Position numbers and translations under genes: made by a program. Source: Microvelia longipes (lineage: Eukaryota; Arthropoda; Insecta; Hemiptera; Veliidae). From it: a stretch of 64,000 bases of DNA. The notes under the pieces were generated by a model. It searched no databases and was not told where the DNA came from. It saw nothing but the letters and a program-made list of their open reading frames with translations. Within the stretch, counting starts at the first letter, position 1, and the number at the start of each line of letters is the position of its first letter. Location of the stretch: NCBI GenBank assembly GCA_018340805.1, contig JACMZG010001911.1, positions 51,126,124-51,190,123 on the forward strand, written 5' to 3'. Shown in pieces: positions 1 through 11,700 of the stretch.

Positions 1-869
1 GGAAAAATGTATTTTCGTTTCATTGGACTTTTAAAATAAAAATTAAAACCTGAGAGGAAATTACATTTAATATTTTTGCTAGGTTTTTTGTTTATATTTA
101 TTAATATTTTATTTCTTTATTTCTACGAAAATAGTTTGCATTATGAACTTATTTATGGAATGCTAAGATGAAATATAACACTTAGTAATTATTAAAACAT
201 TATTAGATTATTTCTAATTAAATACATCCACGATACCGAATGTGACTCTGTTTGTGGTCCATGAATAATCAAGTCAAAGCTATAATAAGAAAAAATGAGT
301 TGGAGTTTCAAGTAATGAATAAACAGAGTCTCTCCACTAATGATATATATTTGACATAGCCCTTTCAATCGTAATAGATCATCACAGTGCTGGCGAGCAT
401 GAAAAAAAGAGTCAAAAGACAACGTTTACAGTTTTGTCTAGCGGTTTGTAGCTAACCTGAGGTTGTCAGCTACAAACCTCCTGACAAAACTGTAACCGCT
501 GTCTTTTTACTCTTTTCTTCATGCTCGCCGACACTGATCTGTTAAAATTGAAAGCTGGCTATGTAAAAATATACATCACTAGTGGAGAGACTCTGTTTTT
601 ATTTCATTCTTCACTATTTTAATAGTAATCATATATGAATGTGATTTATTTTTAATTTTTAGTAATGGAAACTATGTCTCACGTATGTCTAAGGTACAAA
701 AAAATGTATGTGAGAATATGTATTTATATATAATTGCCCATTATCTTGGCACTTTGCTTTGGCTATACTGCGCAGTGGCTTCCATATTAACCATGTAAGC
801 TTCTGTGGTTATAAGGTCTTATAAGACATGTTAATCTTAATCTGTGCTAATAACTTGATTTTCTTTTAG
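1..869. other. intron or upstream sequence before the LysM exon
   Basis: This stretch is AT-rich with stops in all frames. No exon is recognised. It ends in the acceptor used by the LysM exon, so at least its 3' part is intron. It holds the foldback element at 314-608. Confidence 0.7.
314..608. mobile_element. foldback (snapback) MITE-like element
   Basis: Two arms of about 145 bases (314-460 and 463-608) are imperfect reverse complements with almost no spacer. The outer ends read AATGAATAAACAGAGTCTCTCC and its complement with small indels, and the centre is near ACCTGAGGT. The inner part repeats GTTTACAGTTTTGTC and its complement. The right arm has GAAAGCTGGCTATG, a motif shared with the foldbacks at 12.1 and 52.6 kb. 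It has no coding capacity; the 76-codon minus-strand frame is a by-product. Confidence 0.8.
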
Positions 870-1089
870 GTGGAGGCGAGCGACACGCTCAACTCAGTGG
901 CGGCGAGGTTTGACACTACTCCGAGTGAACTAGCAAAACTCAATAGACTTAACTCTAGGACTGTATTTCCAGGACAAACGATAAGGGTACCTGATAAGAA
1001 AGCATTACAGGGCGAGGGACCACCACAGCAACCTATCGACCAGGAACCTTTACCCGCTACACCACCGCCTCCTCCTCCTCAGGAACAAG
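870..1089 (+). CDS. mtd: exon 1 in window: LysM domain and proline-rich tail
   Basis: The acceptor TTTTCTTTTAG ends at 869 and the donor AAG|GTAAAC starts at 1090. The exon enters at phase 0 and leaves one base of a split Asp codon. Residues 1-41 have the LysM pattern: DTLNSVAARFDTTPSELAKL, then N-R-L-N, then a VFPGQTIRVP ending. Residues 50-73 are rich in Pro and Gln, with a run of six prolines. A GTG begins the reading frame, but it is not a start: it sits directly after a good acceptor, and LysM domains usually have one or two more residues (such as Tyr-Thr) before this Val, supplied by the preceding exon. LysM in this family is a degenerate copy of the peptidoglycan/chitin-binding fold and acts inside the cell. 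Confidence 0.93.
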
Positions 1090-4000
1090 GTAAACATTCT
1101 AGATATTTGTATTTGGTAACATCGAAAATTCTCGTGTTATGAATTTTTAAATGTTCGCATAGCCATTAATGACGTCATAAAATAAAAATCCGGGTAGAAC
1201 AACTAGATCGAAAGTTTGATGTTTACAATGTTTCAGTCTTTTGTCCAAACAATTTGAGATCCACAATGATAACACATAAAAACATTTAAGGAAAAAACCC
1301 TCAGGAGGTCTTAAACGGATAATTCACCTGAAACGCATAATTAATGTTTTCCTAGTTATTCTATAGGTATGATAAAGGAAAAAAAGATGATAAGAATAAT
1401 ATGTAGAGCCTAATACAGTTTATTTTTTTTATATTTCTCTTTATCTTCCTTATCTATAAAGATTCTCTACTATTTTAGATTTCTTCCAGGAAAAAGAAAA
1501 AATGTATAGTTACGCCGATCGATACTAGAGTCTAACCCAGCTTGTCTCATGCTCAAAGACTATGTATGTCCGACAATAAACACGTAAATTAGAAAATTAA
1601 GGAAAATATATAACGCAGAAAATATATTGGAGAATAAAGATTAGTTGAGGGAAATAGTTTTAAAATAATATAAAGTTAGTTAGATTATCAACAAACAAGT
1701 AATTGCAATGATGTGTGAAGAAAAACATCTCTACCAGATGAGTAGTTCCTAGGAAATTCATTATATTTTACCAAGAAACCTCCGAATACAAAACAATGTA
1801 TTAAATTTACAACTGAAACAACCCCCATAATGTATTAATCAATTTCTCCGAAAGTCAACGACCACAAATTCAATCAATTGTTCTGAAAATGTTTACCTCG
1901 GAGTAAAGAAGGATTTCGTGGAAATTTTATTGTAAAACATTTTATCTCTTGAGGCATTAAATGAAATTATTCCAACAGTTTCAGAGGGAAGTGTTGCAAA
2001 CTTTGTTTGAGGAATGATTTAATATTAAAATTTTAACAATTTAATTATAACAGTTGGATAACCTAAACCACAAGGCAATTGTACGTTTATTTTTTATGAT
2101 TTCAACCTTGTAAATGTTTAATCATGGAACTGAAACCGAAAGGTATTAAAACATGGATTTCTTCATCAAAATAGATGTATTTATACTCTAGGCACTGAAA
2201 AAGCAAGTTATTCACTGATTAAACTTTATTAGTTTGAGATTGAGTGTTGCTCGCCTGCTGATGATGGCGTAAGCTGAAACCGGTCTAGGGATAATTCATA
2301 TATCCAACAGCAAGTATCGACGGTAGCTGATTCTTCAATAATTTCTTATAAGTTTATCCATTAGATACCCCAACCCTCATTAAAAAGGCATTAAAACGGA
2401 CACTCTATGCGTTTAACTATATGAGAAACTTTAAACGAAAAGACAATAAAATGTGTATGTCTTATGAGTTTCCACGAGATACCCCCAAACGAAAGGCATT
2501 AAAACGGACATGTTTTATGATTTAAATCATGACATGTTTAACCATAACATTACCTGTAGCGAAAGGTTTTAAGCTAACATGTTTTATTCGTTTAACAATG
2601 CAGTGTTTAATCATGAGATACAGTGAACTGAAATGTAATAATACATACATTTATGTGTTTGACCAACTGAAATATCATGAAACTAGAGGCATCAAAAAGG
2701 TCGTAATTTAGTTTACCCTGAATTGAAAGATATTGTTTTATGAATGCCATGTTCACCCCTTGAGGGGATCCTGGTGGTAATGATTAGCACGTGTGCTTCT
2801 CACGTAGAAAGTCCGCGTTCAACCTTAGTCTGGACCTCTAGAATTTTCTTGCGAGGGATGGAAACTCTTTCGAGTGCTGAAGATTTAGGTCTTCCGGTGG
2901 TGACCGCGTTAATGTAGATGAAGAATCCGACGTTTCTCTTCCACTGTGGGAGGCATCTTCAGGAATATAGGACATTATGGATAAAAACACTCTATGCTCA
3001 ATGCTCTACAAAACTGAACTGAAGATGGAGACCTCTTTCGAGTGCTGCCCTTGTAAAAGGACGTGGTTCATCATCGTCTATGCGATGTCAGCTTCTCGTA
3101 AATGATCCCTTAGCCTAAATGAATTTGGATATAGGCAGAATTAGTGACTCGCTATAGTAAGTTATATGAAATATATATTTGTTTCTGCCTTATGGGTTCG
3201 ATAGAAGGAAACCTTAATTTGGCTGTGGGGCACTAATAATTATGAAGTAGAATATTTTCTTCGATCTAAGGGACATCGTGCCTTACTAGCTAAGTTATCT
3301 ATCTTCTCTCTATAATTATTATCACTACTTTATAAACTGTAAGATAACCTTAACCAAAAAGCTTTAAAACATTGTTTTATGAATTTAGTGTTCTTTGTTT
3401 AATCGTGAGATATCCTGAACCGAAAGGAATAGAAAACAAAAATTATTTATGAGTTATCCCACATAAAGAGGTACTGGAACATTAGTGCTAAGCAAAAGTA
3501 AATGAAAAAGTCGACCACTGAAGCCTTTACTCTCAACTATGTACCCCGGAAGTACTATAGTACATTTAGTTTTGAAATGAAATGGATTTTGGCAATACAA
3601 TTTTTAAGCTTATGTCCTATAAGTATACCTAAAAATAATGTTAAATATATTTTGTGACCAACCTGTCACAAACACGCTTAAAATAGAAAGAAAATCAAAA
3701 GAAAGTTTAACAAAATTAATTTCCTTTCTTCTTTTATAAAGTAAAAGCTTTATGTTAGCTTAATTTGAAATTTTAGATACAATTTTGATTAACTAAAACA
3801 TGTTTTAGATTAACTTGTCAAGTTTGGAAACTTTTAAAATTCTAATTATCTTTGAAAGTATTAATTGACAATCATGTTTTAAGAGTCAGAAATAATGGGA
3901 ATCTTTTGAAACACTTTATTCTGTTTACATTATTAAGGAAAAGTAAAGTTGTTCTAAAAGAATAGAGTATTCAATTTCAGTTAGAGAGTTTTATAAGATC

Positions 4001-5707
4001 ACACCTTTGTCAGGTGGCTTTTTATGTGTGTTATTATTTAATTTTACTCTAAATTCATGAAAGAAATGAAACTTATTTTAATTTTATTTTAAACCAAAAT
4101 ATGTATACTGGTGAATTATATTGTGACTAGAGTCTTTGAGGCAGGGATAGGTAAGATCTTATCCGAGAGGCAGTTAAGAGCATTATGACAGGAGAAACTA
4201 AGAGCTCCACGAACTAACTAAAACTAAAGTATTAAAAAGCTACTTCCTCTTCTAGTTCTAAAACTGAATCTATACTTTGATAGGCCTGTGAGTGACGTAA
4301 ACATTTTGTATTTAGCTATAAAGTTTACTAAATAGTTTGACACTACCTCGTTCTATAAACACCTTGGTATAAAGAGTTAAGAACTTATACGTCTAATATC
4401 TTCAAGAGCATAAACTTTTTCCTACCTAGTCCCAACACATTCATCTATTCTTCGTGAAACGTCTGTGTTTAACAGAAAAGTCATTCTAATACATCACGCA
4501 GTTTAACCAACAGAACAAACAACAAAGTTTCTTTACCCTAAAAAAAAACTCGGGGAAAAATATTTGAGTTGTTAAACCTATAAGATATAAACATAAATTA
4601 TTATAGCTTTTCCTTCTACTTTTAAATAACAAGAAAACAACTTAACCTAACACTATCACAATAGATAAAAACTACGCCTCATAGGAGCAGTTAAATTTAC
4701 AACATATATTATTGTTTCTTTCCCCAGTTTTCAGCCAGCTATAATTTCCTAAGATAAATAAACTTGAGTTATGGTTGGCATTTAGAAGTGTTTAAAACCT
4801 TAGGAAAGAGTTGGTCATATCTATAATTTTTCAGACCATTAAGTTATTTAATGGTAATGTTGCCCAACATTTTTCTCTTTTAGTTCCATAATATTTTAAA
4901 GTAAAATTATATTGGTAAAAAATAGTGAAAATATTAATATCAAATTAAACAATTAAAATTAAATCGGCATCAGTAACGAAGTAAAAAGGAAGTGAATAAT
5001 GCATGAAGGTTAAGAACATAATTCTGGTCTTAACCAGAATTATGTTCTGGTTAAGACCAGAATTATGTTCTTTGTTTTTAAATATGGTCTGTTATAGGGT
5101 TTACCCAAATACACCTTGAATTCTGACCAGGGCAATCTAAAACATTTGATTATTCTTAGAAAAAAAAGATTATAATTAGCATTTTATAAAGTAAGGGGCT
5201 ATTTTTTAGTTGATATCCATTAAGTGCCCTAACCTTAACAACTTAGTAAATTATATTTTTATTTATTTTTAAAATTTTAAAAATAAATTAATTATATATA
5301 TTGCTGATGTAGTGGTATATTGCCATAATTTTATTAAATTTAAACAGCAAAGATTCAACAAACGTGATTTGTGTGCACCAAATTATATTAGTCATACAAT
5401 AAAATCAAATATATTGGTGATAATATTAATATATCTTCGTCTTTTTGTTTGACTTATACAGTACTACTATATTAAGCTATTAAACTTAGTATATTTATAC
5501 CAAGATTCAGCTCGTTTCAAATTGCTTTTAAAATTTTATTAAATTTTCTAAATTTTCGCTTTCATTATTGTAGGTTAATGTCGTCTTACATACATAATAA
5601 ACAATAGGGTTCTGTACTTTTATTAATTGATTTTTGTGCTGTTTCATTCTGATGTAAGCAAGCGTGTTATCGTGAGACAAAACATACATACACAATATAC
5701 ATACCTA

Positions 5708-5781
<74 letters not shown>

Positions 5782-8700
5782 TATATATATAATTATAAAA
5801 CGTTTAGTCATTCATATTTGTAGCTGAGAAATGGCTAACTACTTCAAAGATGTTGTTTTTTGTTATAAATTTGATAAATTTCTTTGTATATGGAGTTTTC
5901 TTGTTAAAGTATTGTGAAATTACTGGGAACTACTGTACTATGCGCTTGCAAAGAAGTTTCTCCTCTCAAATGATTTAAATTCTTAATAGTTAGTACCTTA
6001 CTAACTTTATATAATTTTAAAAGTATTTGTTTACTTAATTATTGTCTTTACTTTTCAATTTCCCTCTTAAATTTACCTGTTACGATATAATTATTTAATT
6101 ATTGTTTGACATGTATAGTATAGAGCATATGATAAATCTGGGTTAGTTATTTAGACTGTAGTATCGATTGGCTGTACTATCTAGTTTTTCTATTTCCTGG
6201 AAGAAATCTTTATAGTAGGGAATCTCGACAGATAAGGTAGAAAGGGAAACATAGTTGGACAATATTTTCTATTTTACTACTGTTGTATTGATATTATTTT
6301 CTCTCTTTATACCACCTTTTCTTACTGTCCCTTATTTTTAACTTTACTTTTTTTAAAGTTTCTTTTTTGTGGACTTAAAAAAAAATAAAAACAAATTAAT
6401 TACACTGAAGTCTTATATTTGTTTAATATATAATATTAATTTTATATTAAATAAAGCTTGTTTAATTTTAATTATTTTAATAATATTAGGCACTATTAAT
6501 AATCTAAATATGTTAACTAGCTTTTGAGAACTTTGGGTATAATTTTATCTTAAATTACCTTGCTTCGAATTTAGAGTAGTAATTATAACAGTTAACTATT
6601 ATTATTACTGTTTACGGTATTAATACATTTTTATATAATGAAAAATATTTATATAATAATTAAAAATCAAAACCCTCTTTGACACTACCTGCGAAATCCT
6701 TTTACAAAATACAAATCTTTGAAAATCCTTGCAAAAAATAGGAAATTATTCTTAACCTAAAACAAACCCTCACCCCAAAAAAATAACCAAAATTTCATAC
6801 AAAAAAAATAAATTAAATAATAAAATTAAATAAATAGGCACAAATCACCCCCAATCAAAAAAAAATAATATGGCTCCGGTTTACAAATAAATATTTTATA
6901 CTTTTGCCATAAATAACTTCTTTAAAAAAAAAAATACTATAATTTATATAATATATAATGTTATATTATTATTATTATACTATATATTATTAAACAATAA
7001 TATAATAATTATATACTATAATATTACTTGTATTAATCAATAATATAATATTATACTGTTTACAGTTACAGTTTATTATTAACTGTTAAATTATATTCGA
7101 AATTCTTTATAATTCTGGACAAAACATCTTTATACTTTGATTAAAGTATTACATTTCGAAATCTAGCTGAGGTATCGATTGTATACCTTTGTGGAAAGAT
7201 TAGATTCTTTAAAGAGATTATACAAATACTTGTTTCATTGTAAATGCAAAGAGAAGTCTAGACAGTTAATCTCTACCGACTAGCTATTCTATTCCACCTA
7301 TAGTAATCGATACAGATTAATTATGTATAAAAATACAACAGAGAAGAAGATAAATGTTTATGTACAAAAGTAGTAATGATGTAGTTAAAAGTGTTGTTGA
7401 GATCTAAATTTATAATAATAAGTAGTTATTAAGTATTTTAAGCATATTAAGTTCTTTAAGTATTCTTTGGAAATGCAGAAATCGTATTCATATTGAAGTT
7501 ATGTTTTTACTTCTCCTCATTTATACTGTAGGTATATAGGAAAAGTATTGTGTTTGCGAAAAAATCCAAAACCGGGATAAAATCGCAATTATCCGTTTTA
7601 GGTGTTTTTAAGTCCTTCTGAGTGGTTTTCTCAAAGTTGTCTGTCTGTATATGTATGTGTGTGTATCATCGCAGCGCCCAGTGTATTTATGCTAGAGAGT
7701 TGAAATTTTGTACAACAATCAGTCTACCGCTGTAAACGTGCTATTCGGGAAATATTTTTTTATGGCGTCATTAACCCGCAATAATGACTCAGAGAGAAAT
7801 CATAAAATGCGGAAAAATTAAGCTATCGGATTGAGATTTGGCACGCATGTGACTATGTATAAGACTAACATATGTGCCAAGTTTCATCTCATTATCAGCA
7901 TTCCCAAAATTGTAAAAAATTGGGAAATGGTCCAATTTAGTTGGAATTGGGTACGAGTTTATATTATTACCTAATAAATAAGTACACTAGGTTTTGCTTC
8001 AATACGACAAGTATATCCATGATTTTTGTTGGATCATAAAAATTAAGGAGCATTGAGCGTGGTCAGTGCTGTATGGGTTATCGCTGAGAATGATACGAAT
8101 GCATTTACTATCTGGAGACGAGCGAAGCGGGTCCAAAGGTATTTTGCAGTATCAATTTGGCGAGCTGTATTTCTGAGGACGAGCAAAGCGACTCTGAAGC
8201 AGGGAGGAATAGCGTAGCGAATCCGATTGAATGAGGTGAAGTTCCGAGGTACCCCGTACCCGTTTTTTAATGGAGGGACTCTCTTTGGGGGCAGCAGCAT
8301 AACTTTAAGCTTAAGAGGAGTATAAAGGTGTAATTGTTTTGCTACCGTTTTCCTTGGAAAATTAAACTTTTATAAAAATTAATAATTTTAATTATTGTAA
8401 TTGACAAAATCGAAGTCTCATTGGCATTTCATTAATAGTTGGTGTTTCTTAGATGACAAAAATAGGGAAATAGAAGAAGATAGTCAAAACCTATTGAATC
8501 AATATTCAATTTATAAAATCTAAAAATAGTCGATTCATTTAGAGTATTTTCAGTTAATTTAATGTTTTTCCCTCCTACAAAACTAATTGCTCTTTAAATT
8601 GATGTCAGCAGAAATAGGACACCGGTCACGATACTCTCACACGACTCTCTACTATTAAAATCAAATTAAAACCTAATCCAAAACTCTTTGATTAGCATTA

Positions 8701-11700
8701 AATTCATTATCTGTATTAGTTAAAGTTTTAGATTGCTTCCTTATAGCCTGTTCGTGATATGACGGAAATGATAGATAGTTTAAAGTTTACAGATTCAGTG
8801 TATATTTATTTATACTTTTATGAAATTTCCATAAAAAATCTTATGTTTGGTGTTGGTACTACATTGATCGATTTAGTTTGTTCTAAAATTGTAGCACTTG
8901 TAGGTGAAATATGTCTTTAACTTTATTAACATTAAATTTATTCATTTTAAATATGCTACATCCCTAATCTTTTTCTTCTCCTGTATTGGAGTGAGAAAGA
9001 ATGTACAAGGAAAATATGTGACATGCTTATTTATCAAATGACCACTTATATTCTCTTATTGATCCTAAAACTCGAAAGCATTTGATGTCTTGTGTGAATG
9101 TGGATGGATGGAAGAATACGCTATTTTCTTGTTAAAACACGTACTGGCAAAATATGTCGGCATCATGTATGTATAGATGGATGGATGATTGTGCACGCAG
9201 TACAGATCGAATGAAGTTGGTGTCTTGCATTTGTGCGTGAATAAGACGTATTCTTTCTTTTTTTTTGAACACGGTGAAGTTGATGTCTTGTATGTTCGGG
9301 GGAATGGACGTATGCGTTCTTTTCTTTCTTTCGAACGCGGTATGTCCCGTAAGAAATAGGTGTCTTTTATGTATGCATGGATGGGCGGTTTTGTATTTAT
9401 TTCTACAGTGAGGAGAAAGAAACACAAATTCACACTATTTTTTGTCATATTTAAAAAAATCTCATTTGTACCTCATTTATTTAAAATATGACTGTATAGC
9501 TAAAAATAATTTATATTGCTAGTGTGCTAATTAATGTGGTCTTAATCTCATCAGTTGTTAGCGCAGTTGTCAAAACATTCAAGGGGCCAGAGAGCGGCTC
9601 TTTCTATACTTGTAATTTGAGATGAGGAAGCGTAGTTTCACATTTGAAGCTCGTTTCAGCAAAATCATAAGAGCTACTCTCTTTTTTCAATCCTTTTGTT
9701 TGGTTGTTTTAATTAACGCTTTTTTAACGAATAAAATGACATCTCTCTAATTTCTTTCTTTTAGTATCACAAGAATTTAAACAAACGCCTCTTTTAAATC
9801 TCTCTTTTTGCTCTTTTACCATTAATCTTAATTGCTTCATTATTAAACCAATTTAAATTGTTTTTTTATAGCATCATATATATTTATTTGCAAAAACTCT
9901 TAGTAACTTGTTACCACACTCAGTAACTTAATTACTTTTTGTCGCCTACTATACGCTCTTTATTAACTCTTTGTGTTCTTTTATAGGATATTGTTTTTGC
10001 CATATTATTTTCTTTTTGTTATAAACCTATCTCAGTTTTAATATTCTCATTTTTTTTATCTCCAGACGGTGTATAATGTGAAGTTTATTAACTATTTTTG
10101 GGAGTAAAGAAGCACTTTTCACTACTAGGGGAGAAAAGTTATTCTTCACTCTCTTGGGAGTAAAAAGTGTATCCTGTGATTGGGATTAGAGGCCCGATAT
10201 TTTATGGAAAAGAATATTTTTTTTTTTTGGGGGGGGGGAGGTTGGTACCCTCTAAATTTTAAATTTATAAGCGTACCGATCAATGTGTGACACTTTTTCG
10301 GAGACGGCACCCCTTAATTTATGCGAAGGATCAAACAAAAAAAATATTGGTTTAAAATCCGTTTCAAGCCAAAATAATTGTTATAATAATAATAATGAAT
10401 GTATTAATAATTAAATGACATATTTTTTAATCTCCAGTCGTCGTCTGAAGAAAAAATCTTGCATGCACCTTGAGAGTGAAATGCTATTTTTCCCCTCGAA
10501 ATAATTGCCTCCCTCGGCTTAATAGCCATAACTCTTCGGCTTTGCCTTGTGAGTTAAACACATAAATCCCTCGGCTTCGCCTGGGGAGTTAAATGCTCTG
10601 GTTCCCTCGGCTTTCACCTTAGAAACTAACTAACTGCTCAGGTAAATAATAGCATTTTTTACTACCTTGGTGTATAAAATGACAATTAATTATTGAATTG
10701 AAATCAGTACCTAAAATCGCTTTACTTTGCTTGTTAGTATTTCAAAATATTTTTCTTATAATAATTAACGACGTTTTTCCCTTCAAAAGTGACTTGAAAG
10801 TTTTAAGTCCCCTTCTGAGTTGAAAATTCTACTTCTGGTTCGATGAGCTCGAAGATTGAAGTGCTTTGCCCTAGAAATTTCATCTCATTACTCTCGGAAT
10901 ATTTTTATTTTATTAAAAATTTCTCTGAAATAGTCCTCCCTCTTGTTATGCTCTACTTATGACAAATATTTAAAAGATTTTGTCTAAATTAAATAAATTT
11001 AAATTCGTGATTAAATGTAAAAATTAACTACGCCACAGATCTAGGGGTATGTAAGCGAATTCGTGAAATATACTGTTTGTAGCAGTAGTATTTGTGTTAT
11101 GTTAAACTACGTTTTCATGCTTCATACACCTATTTTCGACCCTGGTACTTTAAGCTTGAAAGCTGGGTTGAACCTAGATGCTTATTTTTTCTATTTTTGC
11201 TTTGTTATCAATATATGATTCATAAGATCAATGTTGGCAAAATTTGGCTTCATATTCCGCAATATTTTTAAATTCTAGATACTTTTTCACAACAAAATAG
11301 TCCTGATGGAGAAAGTCAAAGAAAGTAAGTACTTACTACTTTCTTACTCTCTACTAACTGAGTAACTTTCTTACTCGACTAAGTATGAATTTACTTAGTA
11401 CCAGAGAAGTTTCAGTTTTACCAATAAGAGGGCGGGTTTAAATGATAATTTTGAACGTTTATTATTAAAAAATGTAAACTCAAAAAATAATGATAAAATT
11501 AATTTGCCATTAATATTTACATAGACGTTATCATTTTGTCAAAGTCAGGTATAAAAACTTTTTTATTCAACTCTAGGATTTGTAAAAGTGTTTTTAGAAA
11601 AAAAATTGTCTGCCCTGAATATTAATAGAGGGGAGAGAAAACTTAGTTTAATATTAAAAACTTAATTACATTTTAATTACCTGGATGGGGGGACAGCATA

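Noticed and set aside
870..872. GTG as a start codon for a LysM protein
   Set aside because: It directly follows a strong acceptor, and the LysM domain normally has residues before this Val. It is an internal exon.
2758..2840. Functional tRNA gene
   Set aside because: Only promoter-box-like remnants are seen; no cloverleaf with paired acceptor and anticodon stems could be made. It fits a SINE head better.
5627..5827. Tyr/Ile-rich small protein
   Set aside because: It is the translation of a TA microsatellite.
9065..9448. 127-codon minus-strand frame as a gene
   Set aside because: It is repetitive, overlaps a minisatellite and shows no conserved motif.
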